From positions 2,480,001 to 2,544,000 of the forward strand of contig NZ_JQMJ01000004.1 of NCBI RefSeq assembly GCF_000744655.1: a stretch of DNA of 64,000 nucleotides, in the 5' to 3' direction. Position numbers and translations under genes: made by a program. This document shows, one piece after another, positions 1 through 9,170 of the stretch (position 1 is the stretch's first letter; every line of letters starts with the position of its first letter). The notes under the pieces were generated by a model. The model ran no database searches. It was not told where the DNA came from and saw nothing but the letters and a program-made list of their open reading frames with translations. This DNA is from Streptacidiphilus rugosus AM-16. Lineage in GTDB: Bacteria > Actinomycetota > Actinomycetes > Streptomycetales > Streptomycetaceae.

Positions 1-787
1 GCTCCAGACCGGCCTGCTCGGCCAGGGCCGTCTCCGGGGCCGCGCCGATGCCGATGAGCACCGCGTGCGCGGGGTGCTCCTGACCGTCGTCGGTGTGGGC
101 CGCCAGCACCATGCCGTCCCGGCCCTCGATCTCGGTGACCGTGGCGCCGAAGTGGAACTTCACCCCCCGCTCCTGGTGCAGCTCGGCGAAGAACGTGCCC
201 AGCTCAGGGCCGAGCGCGGCCTGCAACGGCGTCGACTGCGGCTCCACGACGGTGACCTCGGCCCCGTAGGCGCGCGCGGCGGCCGCCGCCTCCAGACCGA
301 TCCAGCCCGCGCCGACCACCACCAGGGTGCCGTTCTCCCTGCCCAGCGTCTGCAGCGTCGCCCGCAGCCGCTCGGAGTCCGCCACCCGGCGCAGGTAGTG
401 GACGCCGCCCAGGTCCGCTCCGGGGATGTCCAGCTGCCGGGGCGCGGAGCCGGTCGCCAGCAGCAGCCGGTCGTAACCGATCACGCCGCCGTCCCCGCCG
501 AGCCTGAGCTCGCGCGTGCCCCGGTCCAGGCCGACCACCGGCGAGCCGAGGTGCAGTTCCACGTCGTGGGCCGCGTACCAGGCGGAGTCGTGCACGAAGA
601 GCTCGGACCGCTCGGTGCTCCCGGCCAGGTAGCCCTTGGAGAGCGGCGGACGCTCGTAGGGCTGGTCGCGCTCGGCGCCGAGCAGTATCACCCGCCCGGT
701 GAAGCCCTCCGCACGCAAGGTCTCCGCCGCTTTTGCGCCGGCCAGTCCGGCCCCGACGATCGCCATCGTCGCGTGCGCGTCCGCCAT
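1..787 (-). CDS. FAD/NAD(P)-dependent oxidoreductase (ferredoxin-reductase type), C-terminus off window
   Basis: Flavoprotein that would pass electrons between NAD(P)H and a small redox partner, typically a ferredoxin; the partner is not in view. The gene runs out of the left edge, leaving 262 residues. Two Rossmann glycine motifs are visible: an FAD-binding GAGLAG at residues 12-17 and an NAD-binding GAGWIG at 159-164. An ATGSAPR motif lies at 111-117, as in pyridine-nucleotide-disulphide oxidoreductases. The ATG at 787 was chosen because GGAG sits 8 nt upstream; an internal ATG at 766 is possible. The C-terminal reductase domain is outside the window. Family assignment is firm; the substrate is unknown. 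Confidence 0.85.
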   Translation of the reverse strand, partial: MADAHATMAIVGAGLAGAKAAETLRAEGFTGRVILLGAERDQPYERPPLSKGYLAGSTERSELFVHDSAWYAAHDVELHLGSPVVGLDRGTRELRLGGDGGVIGYDRLLLATGSAPRQLDIPGADLGGVHYLRRVADSERLRATLQTLGRENGTLVVVGAGWIGLEAAAAARAYGAEVTVVEPQSTPLQAALGPELGTFFAELHQERGVKFHFGATVTEIEGRDGMVLAAHTDDGQEHPAHAVLIGIGAAPETALAEQAGLE

Positions 788-997
788 GTCCTGTTCTCCT
801 CTGTCGGCTCGCTCGGTGCTCGTCCCACTGACCCGCCGTACCGCTCGTCCCGCCGTACGCCGGACTCGCCCGCCCCGTGCCCGGGTACTCCGTGCACGGG
901 TGCTCCTGCGAGCCTCCCGCATGGCCACCCCGAGGTGAAGAGGGCGTCGCTGATCATTCGTCACAACGAGTGCCGGGACCTCGTGAAGTGACGGATC

Positions 998-2266
998 TCA
1001 GGCGGGCCTGCCGAGGGCCCGGTATCGTGCGAGCGCCGAGGCGTCGGTCAAGGTGGCGATCTGGTCGATGACGGCGCGCAGCCGGCCCGCGTCGTCCGAG
1101 GCCTCCTCGTAGAGGGTGCGGAAGACCGGGTCGAGCCCCTCCGGCGCCGAGGCGACCAGGGCCTCGGCCAGCTCGCCGATCACCACGCGCTGCCGACGGC
1201 GCAGCAGCTCCTGGTCGTCGCGCTGCATGACGTAGCGGTCGGCCACCGCCTTGAGCACCGCGCACTCCAGCCGCACCTCGCGGGGCACGATCAGGTCCGC
1301 GCGGTAACGGGTCAGCGGACCAGGGCCGTACGCGGCGCGCGTGGCCGTCTCGGCGGCCGTGCAGAAGCGCCCGATCAGCTGGCTGGTCATGTCCTTGAGC
1401 CCGGCCCGGTCCCTGGCGGAGCCGTCGTAGCGGTGCGGCCACCACTCCTCGGCCCGCAGCCGGTCCAGCGCGTCGGCGAACTCGTCCGGCTCCGCCCCGC
1501 GCGCGTACCGGGCGGCGACCTCGCACAGCTCGGCCCGCTCGGCGCCGGAGGCCAGCGCGGTCGGGTCGAGATGGCCGGCGTGCAGGCCGTCCTCCACGTC
1601 GTGCACCGAGTAGGCGACGTCGTCGGACCAGTCCATCACCTGGGCCTCGAAACAGCGCCGGTGCGGCGGCGCGCCCTGCCGCAGCCAGGCGAAGACGGCG
1701 TGGTCGTCCTCGTAGACGCCGTACTTGTTGGGCAGTTCCGGGTGCTCGCCGCGTTGCCAGGGGTACTTGGTGGCGGCGTCCAGCGCCGCCCGGGTGAGGT
1801 TCAGACCGACGCTGATGGGCCGGCCGCCCTCCTCCACGTGCGGCACGAAGCGCTTGGGCTCCAGCCGGGTGAGGATGCGCAGGCTCTGCGCGTTGCCCTC
1901 GAAGCCGCCGCAGGCCTCCGCGGCCACGTCGAGCGCCTCCTCGCCGTTGTGGCCGAAGGGCGGGTGGCCGATGTCGTGCGCCAGGCAGGCCGTCTCGACG
2001 AGATCGGGATCGCAGCCGAAGGCCGCGCCCAGCTCCCGCCCGACCTGGGCGCACTCGAGCGAATGGGTGAGCCTGGTCCGCGGGAAGTCGCTCTCCAGCG
2101 GGGCGACGACCTGCGTCGTCCCGGCCAGCCTGCGCAGCGCGGCCGAGTGCAGCACCCGCGCCCGGTCGCGCTGGAACGCGGTGCGACCGGGACGCTTGTC
2201 GGGCTCCTCCACCCAACGCGCCTGCGCGGCGGGGCTGTAGCTGGTGACCTGCGCGGTTTCGTCCAT
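998..2266 (-). CDS. dgt: Deoxyguanosinetriphosphate triphosphohydrolase-like protein
   Basis: HD-superfamily phosphohydrolase that cleaves dNTPs to the deoxynucleoside and triphosphate, so it influences the dNTP pool. The 422-residue protein shows the family N-terminus ([18 protein letters not shown]), then metal-binding His68 and the HD pair His97-Asp98 in [16 protein letters not shown]. The ATG at 2266 is preferred over an upstream in-frame GTG at 2296: a purine-rich GGCGGGA lies directly before the ATG and the shorter form matches the usual start, about 20 residues before the KRPGRTAF motif. It is next to the flavoprotein gene on the same strand, separated by about 210 bp, so it probably has its own promoter. 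Confidence 0.93.
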   Translation of the reverse strand: MDETAQVTSYSPAAQARWVEEPDKRPGRTAFQRDRARVLHSAALRRLAGTTQVVAPLESDFPRTRLTHSLECAQVGRELGAAFGCDPDLVETACLAHDIGHPPFGHNGEEALDVAAEACGGFEGNAQSLRILTRLEPKRFVPHVEEGGRPISVGLNLTRAALDAATKYPWQRGEHPELPNKYGVYEDDHAVFAWLRQGAPPHRRCFEAQVMDWSDDVAYSVHDVEDGLHAGHLDPTALASGAERAELCEVAARYARGAEPDEFADALDRLRAEEWWPHRYDGSARDRAGLKDMTSQLIGRFCTAAETATRAAYGPGPLTRYRADLIVPREVRLECAVLKAVADRYVMQRDDQELLRRRQRVVIGELAEALVASAPEGLDPVFRTLYEEASDDAGRLRAVIDQIATLTDASALARYRALGRPA

Positions 2267-2322
2267 TCCCGCCACGGTAACGCCAGGGACCGACACGACG
2301 GGGCAGGCTCGCAGTCAGCGGC

Positions 2323-2763
2323 TCATCCGCGGGTCGAACGGACCCGCAGCAGCCGCCGCCAGCGCGGCAGCTCGGTGCCGCAGCAGACCAGCGCGAGGAG
2401 GGTGAGCAGCACCGCGGCCCAGCGCGGGAAGAGCAGCCAGGCGGCGGCGACCGCGCCGCCGAGCTCGGCCAGGACCATGAGCACGGTGACCCATCCGGGC
2501 ACCGCGACGACGGTCCCCGGCTTGTCCCCCGGCGTCTGCAGCACGGCGGGGACGCCGATCAGCAGCACGTCCACGCCGACGGCGAGGAGGATCGAGTGCG
2601 GCCAGAGCGCGATCGGCAGACCGACCCAGCCGACCAGCTCCAGCCCGGCCCGCAACGCGGACGCGTACCGCGGTTCCGCGTGGGACGCACCGCTCCCGAC
2701 GCCACTGACACCGACGCCACTGCCCCCGACGGCGCCGCTCTCCGCGGTGCTGCTCTCCGCCAT
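2323..2763 (-). CDS. Small integral membrane protein, function unknown
   Basis: A 146-residue protein whose first 35 residues are Ser/Gly-rich and low in complexity. About four hydrophobic segments follow, between residues 40 and 135, then a basic cytoplasmic-looking tail (RWRRLLRVRSTRG). The ATG at 2763 has a strong AGGGGGAG ribosome-binding site 5 nt upstream. I do not recognise a characterised family; it resembles the many small four-helix DUF membrane proteins of actinobacteria. It lies 56 bp downstream in map order from dgt on the same strand, but nothing ties it functionally to its neighbours. Confidence 0.75.
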   Translation of the reverse strand: MAESSTAESGAVGGSGVGVSGVGSGASHAEPRYASALRAGLELVGWVGLPIALWPHSILLAVGVDVLLIGVPAVLQTPGDKPGTVVAVPGWVTVLMVLAELGGAVAAAWLLFPRWAAVLLTLLALVCCGTELPRWRRLLRVRSTRG

Positions 2764-2861
2764 GCTGACTCCCCCTCGATCACGGCACTGCGTGGATGCT
2801 AGGGGCGGCTTCGGACGTCTGTCGACGGAGCGGGCGCCTGCCGCTCCTTCGGGCGCCGCCG

Positions 2862-3863
2862 TCAGGGTGAGGCGGTCGCCGAGGACGAGGCCGAGGGCGG
2901 CGCGGACGACGTCGCGGGGGCCGAGGGCGATCCCGCGCTCACCGCCCGGAGGTAGAGCGCCTGGGCCCGCGGGCCGAAGGCGGCCGCGTAGGAGACGTCG
3001 TCGGAGTCGCCGCCCTCCTGGTAGCCGCCTATCACTCCGAGCAGGGTTCCCAGGCCGCTCACCGGGTCGATGTCGCGCAGCAGCGGGCCGCCGCTGGTGC
3101 CGTCGGTGAAGCCGGTGCAGTCGAACTCCGACTGCGTCGCCGAATAGGCCGTCAGGGTGTTGAGGCAGGAGATCGGCCGGTCCGTGCCGCCCGGGTAGCC
3201 GATCACTCCCACGGTCACCGGTCGCGTCGCGTCGAAGGCGATCCGCTCCGCGCCGACGACGTCCTCGATCCGCGCCGCAGCGTCGCCGTCCTTGTGCACG
3301 ACCAGGAAGGCGAAGTCGGAGTCAGGGTCGCTGTTCGCGGCCCAGTGCGGGTCGATCAGGATCGAGGAGGACCGCCAGACCCCGAAGGGCTGCTGTCCGT
3401 CGTGGTAGCCGGGCACGAAGAGGACCGGGGCGGCCGTGGGCGAGCCCTGGGCGGGGTCGCTCAGGCAGTGCGCCGCGGTGGCGATCACGTCGCCGCCGGG
3501 GGAGTCGACCACGCTCGCGGTGCAGTAGTGGTGGCCGAGGCCCGAGCCCTCGGGAACGAAGAGCGTGCCGATCGCCGGCAGGCCGAGGAACTCGGCGCTG
3601 TGGCCGAGAGGCACCGCGTGCTTTCCTGCCAGTGACGTCGGGACAGCGGCGGAAGGACCTGGGATACTCCGTCGTGCACCGGTTGACCCGCTTGCCCCGC
3701 TTTTGCCCGTTCCGTCGGGTCGGCCCTCGGCCACCGAGGGGCCCGCGCCCGACGCGCCCGTCCCTCCGTGAACCAGTACGAGCAGAAAACAGGCAAGGAA
3801 GGCCAGCGCTCCCACAGAGCGCGATGCTCGTCGCAGCTGTGCTCCGTTCACCCGACGGATCAT
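2862..3863 (-). CDS. Secreted or membrane-anchored trypsin-like serine peptidase
   Basis: An S1-type peptidase of 333 residues acting outside the membrane. Residues 17-33 form a signal peptide or N-terminal anchor and 40-80 a Gly/Ser/Pro linker. The protease domain carries the full triad: His132 in TAAHC, Asp183 in DSDFAFL and Ser257 in TSGGPLL. Cysteines at 114/133 and 233/249 fit the usual disulphides. The last 25 residues are a Ser/Ala/Pro-rich tail of the kind seen on wall-associated enzymes. The ATG at 3863 lacks a strong Shine-Dalgarno sequence. It is divergent from the esterase gene at 4079; the 215 bp between them should hold both promoters. The substrate is unknown. Confidence 0.88.
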   Translation of the reverse strand: MIRRVNGAQLRRASRSVGALAFLACFLLVLVHGGTGASGAGPSVAEGRPDGTGKSGASGSTGARRSIPGPSAAVPTSLAGKHAVPLGHSAEFLGLPAIGTLFVPEGSGLGHHYCTASVVDSPGGDVIATAAHCLSDPAQGSPTAAPVLFVPGYHDGQQPFGVWRSSSILIDPHWAANSDPDSDFAFLVVHKDGDAAARIEDVVGAERIAFDATRPVTVGVIGYPGGTDRPISCLNTLTAYSATQSEFDCTGFTDGTSGGPLLRDIDPVSGLGTLLGVIGGYQEGGDSDDVSYAAAFGPRAQALYLRAVSAGSPSAPATSSAPPSASSSATASP

Positions 3864-4078
3864 AGGCAGAGCCCACCGGGACCTGTCGAGCGGCGCGACG
3901 CGCCCGACTCGGGGTTCTTCGACAGTTCTGTCACGAACGTCCAGGTAAGAGCCTCACCACACCAAGCGTCGCTAGCCTGCAAATAGCATGAAGCCGCCTG
4001 CGACGCCCACCGCCGGCGGACATCCCTGAACAGCGGGCTGTCCGTAATCCCGAAAGCGAAGAAACAAGAGATCCAGAC

Positions 4079-5251
4079 GTGAGCCTCACCGGAACAGCGT
4101 TCTTCTATCTGCTCATCGCGGCGACGGTGGTCGCGGTGGCAGGCACCATGCTCCTGTGGGGGCTGGTCCGTGGGCCGCAGTGGCTTCGCTGGCTCAGCCG
4201 TCTGCTCATGATCGGGTTCTGCCAGCTGACCGCGATCGCGGTGGTCGCGGTCTGGATCAACAACGCCAACGGCCTCTACACCTCGTGGGCCGACCTGTTC
4301 GGCCAGCAGCAGCCCGACACCATCCCGGTCGCGAGCGCCGACGGCAAGCACGGTCTCACCTTCATCAACGACCGGGCCGGGTTCCGGCGCACCGGCTTCC
4401 ACGGCGCGGCGTCCGGCATGTCCGGCGAGATGCTCGTCTGGACCCCGCCCCAGTACGACGACCCGCAGTACCGCGGCTACGACTTCCCGGTGATCATGCT
4501 GATTCCCGGCTACCCGGGCAGCCCCTGGTCCTGGATCGGCGGCGGCGACATGCCGGGCGCGCTGGAGAAGATGATGGCGAACGGCACGCTCAAGCCGTCC
4601 ATAGTGGTCATCCCGAGCATCACCCCCGGCGGAGTGAACACGGACTGCACCGACGTCGGTAAGAACAAGAACGGCACCTGGGTGGGCGTCGACGTGCCCA
4701 ACATGATCAAGAGCCAGTTCCGGGCCCTCAAGAACCCGCACGCCTGGGGCGTGGTCGGTTACTCCACCGGGGGCTACTGCGCGCCGAAGCTCGCGCTGGA
4801 GTACCCGGGCACCTTCGCCTCCGCCGTGGGCCTCAGCCCCGACGACTTCCGCGGCGACCCCGGCACCATCCGCGACCCGAAGGTGCGGGCCCTGGAGAAC
4901 CCGCTGGCCCTCGCCCAGCGGGCGAAGAACGCCGACGTGCAGATCCTGCTGGCCACGTCCAAGAGCGACAAGTTCAGCACCCCGGCGAACTCGGAGTCGC
5001 TCCGCAAGGCCGTGAAGTGGCCGGTGCAGATGCCGCCGCCGATCGTGCTGAAGGACGGCGGCCACAACTGGAACACCTGGATGGGGCTCTATCCGGTGAT
5101 CTTCCCCTGGCTGAACGACCAGCTCATGTCCCCGCAGACGGCGCCGGCCCCGACCGGCTCCCCCAGCCCCTCCACGCCCTCCCCGGTCGTGAAGGCGGCC
5201 ACCACCGCCGTCGGCCTGGGCATCGAGACCACGGCCGAGAGGCGCGGCTGA
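4079..5251 (+). CDS. Membrane-anchored alpha/beta-hydrolase esterase (esterase D / antigen-85-like)
   Basis: A serine esterase of 390 residues with its catalytic domain presented outside the cell. Two hydrophobic helices occupy residues 7-30 and 40-62. The esterase-D-type domain follows, with nucleophile Ser229 in GYSTGGY and His329 in GGHNW; an Asp such as 297 may complete the triad. The C-terminus is a Pro/Ser/Thr-rich tail. The start is a GTG at 4079 with only a weak purine stretch before it. Mycolyltransferase-like folds of this type are common in non-mycolate actinobacteria, so substrate prediction is unsafe. Confidence 0.85.
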   Translation: MSLTGTAFFYLLIAATVVAVAGTMLLWGLVRGPQWLRWLSRLLMIGFCQLTAIAVVAVWINNANGLYTSWADLFGQQQPDTIPVASADGKHGLTFINDRAGFRRTGFHGAASGMSGEMLVWTPPQYDDPQYRGYDFPVIMLIPGYPGSPWSWIGGGDMPGALEKMMANGTLKPSIVVIPSITPGGVNTDCTDVGKNKNGTWVGVDVPNMIKSQFRALKNPHAWGVVGYSTGGYCAPKLALEYPGTFASAVGLSPDDFRGDPGTIRDPKVRALENPLALAQRAKNADVQILLATSKSDKFSTPANSESLRKAVKWPVQMPPPIVLKDGGHNWNTWMGLYPVIFPWLNDQLMSPQTAPAPTGSPSPSTPSPVVKAATTAVGLGIETTAERRG

Positions 5252-5287
5252 CGCGGGTGCGCGGGGCGCGGGGGCGCCGCACCGCGG

Positions 5288-6202
5288 CTACTCGTCGCGG
5301 TCGCCGTGCTCGGCCAGGAACTCCTCGAAGGCGCGGCCGAGCTCGTCGGCGGACGGCAGATCGACCGGCTCTGCCAGCAGGTTCTCCCGATCCGCCGCGC
5401 CGGCGACGGCGTCGTACTGCTGCTCCAGGCCCAGGATCGCGCCGCGCAGCTCCGCGTCGCCCTCGGAGATCTGCTGGTCGATGTCGGCGCGCACCTCGTC
5501 CATCCGCTCACGCAGGCCCGTGCCCGGCAGCATCAGCCCGGTGGCGGACTGCACCGCCTCCAGCGCGGCCACGGCCGCCTGCGGGTAGGGCGTCCGCGCC
5601 AGGTAGTGCGGGACGTGCGCGGCGAAACCGATGACGCCGTGCCCGGCCTCGTCCAGGCGGTACTCCAGCATCGCCCCGGCGCTGGCGGGCACCTGGACCT
5701 TCTCGAACCAGCGCGGGTGCGTGCCGAGCAGCTCCTTGCGGTTGCCGTGCGGCGTCAGGCCGACCGGGCGGGTGTGCGGGACGCCCATGGGGACGCCGTG
5801 GAAGGTCACGGACAGCCGCACGCCGAGGCGCTCCACGACGTCCCTGACGGCCGCGGCGAAGCGCTCCCACTCCACGTCGGGCTCGGGGCCGGTCAGCAGC
5901 AGGAAGGGGGCTCCCACGGCGTCGTGGACCAGGTGCAGGTCGATCGTCGGGGCCTGGTAGGACGCCCAGTGGTCGTGGTCGAAGACCATCGCCGGCCGAC
6001 GCGCCCGGTAGTCCACCAGACGGTCCGCGTCGAAGCGCGCGACGAGCCTGCGCTCCGGGTCCTCCAGCAGCTCGGCGACGATCTGCTCACCGGTCTCCCC
6101 GGCGTCCATGAAGCCCTCGAAGAAGTGCAGCAGGATCGAGGCGTCCGCAGCCAGCTCCTCGGCGTCCGGCTCGAATGCGTACAGCCCCTGCGGTTCCAGC
6201 AC
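5288..6202 (-). CDS. PAC2 family protein (proteasome-assembly-chaperone fold)
   Basis: A 304-residue cytoplasmic protein recognisable as the actinobacterial PAC2 family. It has an N-terminal '[11 protein letters not shown]' segment around residues 25-36, a central [11 protein letters not shown] motif near 137-147, and an acidic helical C-terminus. The family shares its fold with eukaryotic proteasome assembly chaperones. The bacterial role is not settled, and no proteasome gene is nearby. The GTG start at 6202 is supported by GGAG 5 nt upstream. It converges with the esterase gene across only 36 bp. Confidence 0.88.
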   Translation of the reverse strand: MLEPQGLYAFEPDAEELAADASILLHFFEGFMDAGETGEQIVAELLEDPERRLVARFDADRLVDYRARRPAMVFDHDHWASYQAPTIDLHLVHDAVGAPFLLLTGPEPDVEWERFAAAVRDVVERLGVRLSVTFHGVPMGVPHTRPVGLTPHGNRKELLGTHPRWFEKVQVPASAGAMLEYRLDEAGHGVIGFAAHVPHYLARTPYPQAAVAALEAVQSATGLMLPGTGLRERMDEVRADIDQQISEGDAELRGAILGLEQQYDAVAGAADRENLLAEPVDLPSADELGRAFEEFLAEHGDRDE

Positions 6203-6659
6203 CTGCGCTCCACTCCATGGTCTGTGGCCTGTGAGAACGGGCCCTGTCGGAAGCCGTGGGAAACAGCTTCTTCTACCCTGCTTCCAGCATCCCGGAACGT
6301 GCGTTCATTCCCCAACTCGGTGCGCGAACGGCGCCCGCGCGCCCCTCGAACACGCCGTGCACGACGGAAACGCGCGGCTGGGGTGACTTAGCCCCCCGCG
6401 CCGGGTATGGTCCTCTCGCTGCACTCCACTCTCGAGAACCCGTACGCTTCGTGGAGACGCCGCACAACCCTCGCTTCGCACCTTGCCTTCACCTGGCCGC
6501 CCGCTGTCCTTCGCGCTCTCGTTTCCTCCTCGGCCATCTTTCGGACACACACTGTCCCCTCGCTCCCATGCGCCGCACGGCGAACGCGATCCGTCGCCGT
6601 GCCCAAAAGCGCCGGGGTGCACATCTCCCGACCCCACCCGCCGAAGGACCTTAGGCCAA
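6203..6659. other. Intergenic region between divergent PAC2 and acetyltransferase genes
   Basis: These 457 bases hold the promoters of two divergent genes. I see no convincing open reading frame with a ribosome-binding site, no tRNA-like fold and no long inverted repeat. Several frames are open, as expected at this GC content, but their translations look like shadows (arginine- and proline-rich, no domain). The last 20 bases carry the AAGGA ribosome-binding site of the acetyltransferase. Confidence 0.6.
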
Positions 6660-7346
6660 GTGCCCGTACCCGTCTTCCTCTGCGGCCGCACTGTGCGGCT
6701 GGAGCCGCTCGCCGAGCGGCACATCGATGCTTTGGTCGCGGCTGCGGCCGAGGACCGCAGCAGCTATGCCTTCACGCCGGTTCCCCACGGCGTCGAGGCG
6801 ACGGAACGTTACGTCAACGATGCGCTGGCCGCCCAGGCGGCGGGCCGGGCGCTTCCCTTCGCCACCGTGAGAGCCGCCGACGGAGTGGTGGTCGGCTCTA
6901 CCCGGTTCCTCGAGCTCGACTACTGGCAGGGCCCGGTCATCTGGCCGCCGGCCCCGCGCGGCCCGGTGGGAGATCCGCTGACGGCGATCCCGGACGCGAC
7001 GGAGATCGGCGCGACCTGGCTCTCCGCGCGGGCGCAGGGCACGGGCATCAACACCGAGGCCAAGCTGCTGATGCTGCGTCACGCGTTCGAGACGTGGGGC
7101 GTGCGCCGGGTCTCCATGCGCGCCGACGCCCGCAACGTGCGCTCGCGCGCGGCGATCGAACGCCTCGGCGCGGTCCTGGAGGGCGTGCACCGGATGCACA
7201 CCCGCGGCCTGGACGGCATGGTCCGCGGGACGGCGTTCTACAGCATCCTCGACGAGGAGTGGCCGACCGCTCGCGCCTCCCTCGAACGCCGCGTCCTGGC
7301 CGGCCCGACCCCCGTCCTCAACTCCCGCCCGCTCATCTCGGCATAG
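6660..7346 (+). CDS. GNAT-family N-acetyltransferase (RimJ/RimL-like)
   Basis: Transfers an acetyl group from acetyl-CoA to an amine, possibly a protein N-terminus. The 228-residue product begins with the RimJ/L-type 'GRTVRLEPLAERHIDAL' strand-helix. Further on it has EIGATWLS, TGINTEAKLLML (the acetyl-CoA phosphate-binding region, about residues 120-140) and NVRSRAAIERLGA, which matches the conserved 'N..S...iEklGf' motif. I chose the GTG at 6660, preceded by AAGGA, because translation from an upstream ATG at 6483 adds about 59 residues without family similarity. The substrate cannot be read from sequence. Confidence 0.85.
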   Translation: MPVPVFLCGRTVRLEPLAERHIDALVAAAAEDRSSYAFTPVPHGVEATERYVNDALAAQAAGRALPFATVRAADGVVVGSTRFLELDYWQGPVIWPPAPRGPVGDPLTAIPDATEIGATWLSARAQGTGINTEAKLLMLRHAFETWGVRRVSMRADARNVRSRAAIERLGAVLEGVHRMHTRGLDGMVRGTAFYSILDEEWPTARASLERRVLAGPTPVLNSRPLISA

Positions 7347-7369
7347 CCGAACCTCTCAGCAGAGGCACG

Positions 7370-7409
7370 GTTGCACTGTCAGCGGGTTCGCCGCCCGAGG
7401 CGGTGCAAC
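7370..7409. terminator. Bidirectional hairpin between convergent genes
   Basis: Arms GTTGCAC (7370-7376) and GTGCAAC (7403-7409) enclose an inner CGCC/GGCG pairing. The structure sits just after the acetyltransferase stop and at the stop codon of the lipoprotein gene, so it could end transcription from both sides. It has no U-tract, as is usual for high-GC actinobacteria. Confidence 0.5.
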
Positions 7410-7858
7410 TAGCCCTCGACGACCACGGTGACCGTCCAGGTCGCCGCGCCGGAGGCGGTCGCGCTGCTGAGGGTGGCCGTGCCGTCCGTCGCGCCGACGA
7501 ACATGGCCGGGGTGACGCCCAGGGGCGCGGTCATCACACCGGTGTTCGCCGGGGCCAGCACGCCGCCCGCTCCGGAGGCGTGGACCGGTCGCCACTGGCT
7601 GCCCTTCGTCGCGGTCAGGAACACGTCCAGCCGCTGCCCCCTCGGCAGGCAGTAGGCCCCGGTCTGTTGCTCCGTCAACATCCCTGCCGAGTGCGGCAGC
7701 GAGCCCTCCGGCAGCTTCTCGCACGCCGGTGCCGGGGCAGCGGCAACCGTCGTCGAGGACGCCTGGCGGGGCGGCGCCGCGCTGTCACAACCCGCCAGGG
7801 CGGCAAGCAGAGCGGCCGCTGCCGCCGCACGCAGGGCTCCGGCCTTGGCTCGGGTCAC
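7409..7858 (-). CDS. Putative lipoprotein, function unknown
   Basis: A 149-residue exported protein. The N-terminus has basic residues, an alanine/leucine-rich core and a lipobox LAGC with the lipidation cysteine at residue 24, followed by a Ser/Ala/Thr/Pro-rich spacer. The mature domain (about 55-149) is rich in beta-strand-like sequence and ends in TWTVTVVVEG. The GTG at 7858 is chosen because AGGA lies 8 nt upstream and it places the signal sequence at the N-terminus; a longer reading from 7936 would bury it. It lies 85 bp downstream of the secreted HExxE protein gene on the same strand and may be co-transcribed with it. Confidence 0.75.
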   Translation of the reverse strand: MTRAKAGALRAAAAAALLAALAGCDSAAPPRQASSTTVAAAPAPACEKLPEGSLPHSAGMLTEQQTGAYCLPRGQRLDVFLTATKGSQWRPVHASGAGGVLAPANTGVMTAPLGVTPAMFVGATDGTATLSSATASGAATWTVTVVVEG

Positions 7859-7943
7859 CGTGGGGTTCCTCTCCTCGGGAATGGCCAGAGGCCGAGCCCG
7901 GCCCGGGGAGGGTGTCGGGGTCGGCCTCTGGAGCACCTGGATC

Positions 7944-8912
7944 TCAGTGCTGGTTGCTCGCGCTGGTGTAGGAGATCACACAGCCGCCCGCACCGCCGTT
8001 GAAGTTGTTGCTCCACAGCGACTGCACCGCGAAGTTCGCGCCGTTCAGGCTGACGATGCTCGACGCACCCTGGCCGCTGGAGATCCAGGCGCACTTGTCG
8101 CCGTTCTCCGCGCCCGAGCTGTCCACCCAGCCGCTGCTCGGCGCGGGGTCGCTCACGGTCTCCGCGTACTCGTGGCCGCCCACGATGGTGACGCCCTCGG
8201 TCGCGCCGTTCACGCCGGAGGAGCCGGTGGCGACGAAGTTCGCTCCGCAGCTCGCGCCCGCATCGCTCTGGTAGGGCAGGTTGGTGAACGGCAGGTCCGC
8301 GCCGCTGCTGGTCGTGGTGTGGTCGTGCCAGGCGCACCACTGCGTCTTGAAGCCCGAGGGCGAGACGCCGTGCGGCAGGTCGACGACGACCTGGACGTTG
8401 TCGCCGGAGATGCCGAAGTGGGCCGCGGCCTTCTTCGCCTCCGCGGCGATCGCCGAGCTGCTCGGCCTGCTCGGCGTCTTGGCCGAGCTGTCCAGCCAGG
8501 TTCCGCCCAGCATGTTCGAGGAGGCGTGGCCCACCGGCGTGCCCGCGCCGTTGCACTGGGTCGTGCCGACGGCCACTCCCTGGCAGTACTGGGTCGTGGA
8601 GGTGGACCAGGTGTCACCGCTGCCGTAGAGGTGCTGGAAGAAGCTCGACTGCAGGGGCACCTCGCCCGAGGGGTCGTTGGTGACCGAGGAGGTCCCCCAC
8701 TGGTTGCCCCAGTAGACGATGTAGACGTGCGGGCTGGCGACGATGTTGCCGCCCCCGTACGCCAGGTTGTTCCCCGCGGCCGCCGCGGCCGCGGCCTTGT
8801 GGGCGTTCATGTGGTGGGGCGCGATCTCGCTCGCGCCGGCCGGCGCGGAGGCGAGGAGGCCTGCGGCGGCGAGCGCGGTGGCGCAGCCTGCGACAAGAGC
8901 GGAACGAAGCAC
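7944..8912 (-). CDS. Secreted protein with HExxE motif (Exordium/Phi-1-like or cryptic metallopeptidase)
   Basis: A 322-residue exported protein. It has a signal peptide (residues 1-27, with ASAPAGA before a probable cleavage site), an alanine run at 40-46, then a globular domain starting PHVYIVYWGNQWG. Around residues 246-275 it carries GHEYAETVSDP (His247, Glu248, Glu251), then GW.D..GAENGDKCAW. This HExxE...DP...W...E.GD.C pattern resembles the plant Exordium/phosphate-induced (Phi-1) family and could also be a metal site. Paired cysteines at 110/120, 193/222 and 274/311 fit an extracellular protein. The GTG at 8912 has AAGG 8 nt upstream. Catalytic activity is unproven. Confidence 0.65.
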   Translation of the reverse strand: MLRSALVAGCATALAAAGLLASAPAGASEIAPHHMNAHKAAAAAAAGNNLAYGGGNIVASPHVYIVYWGNQWGTSSVTNDPSGEVPLQSSFFQHLYGSGDTWSTSTTQYCQGVAVGTTQCNGAGTPVGHASSNMLGGTWLDSSAKTPSRPSSSAIAAEAKKAAAHFGISGDNVQVVVDLPHGVSPSGFKTQWCAWHDHTTTSSGADLPFTNLPYQSDAGASCGANFVATGSSGVNGATEGVTIVGGHEYAETVSDPAPSSGWVDSSGAENGDKCAWISSGQGASSIVSLNGANFAVQSLWSNNFNGGAGGCVISYTSASNQH

Positions 8913-9025
8913 GGTGGTGCCCTTCTCGATGGGGGAACGGGAGGGCTGTGCGACGCCGCGGGCCAGGCGGCTGAGTGGTGACACCACGTCGAAGGGTTGC
9001 TCTGGTGCTCCGAGACGTTAGTGAT

Positions 9026-9097
9026 CTGACACCGGACGTTCAAGAGCACGTCGACCGGCTCAGAGCGAACTCTGAGCCGGTGGTAACAAAGTGTCAG
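9026..9097. other. Nested inverted repeats (hairpin with CGAA tetraloop)
   Basis: A perfect 12-bp stem, ACCGGCTCAGAG (9054-9065) and CTCTGAGCCGGT (9070-9081), closes on a 4-nt CGAA loop. It is nested inside a second inverted repeat, CTGACAC (9026-9032) and GTGTCAG (9091-9097). On the minus strand it could be a second terminator behind ppdK, or a regulatory structure in the leader of the secreted-protein gene. Confidence 0.5.
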
Positions 9098-9128
9098 CAA
9101 TCCGAAACATACGACGTCACCGCACGAA

Positions 9129-9170
9129 GCCGGGGCGGGAACGGACGCCGTTGTCCGTTCCCGCCCCGGC
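9129..9170 (-). terminator. Strong hairpin, likely ppdK terminator
   Basis: A perfect 18-bp inverted repeat: left arm 9129-9146, right arm 9153-9170, 6-nt loop. It lies about 160 bp beyond the ppdK stop codon. Stem length and GC content are typical of factor-independent actinobacterial terminators that lack a U-tract. Confidence 0.7.
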
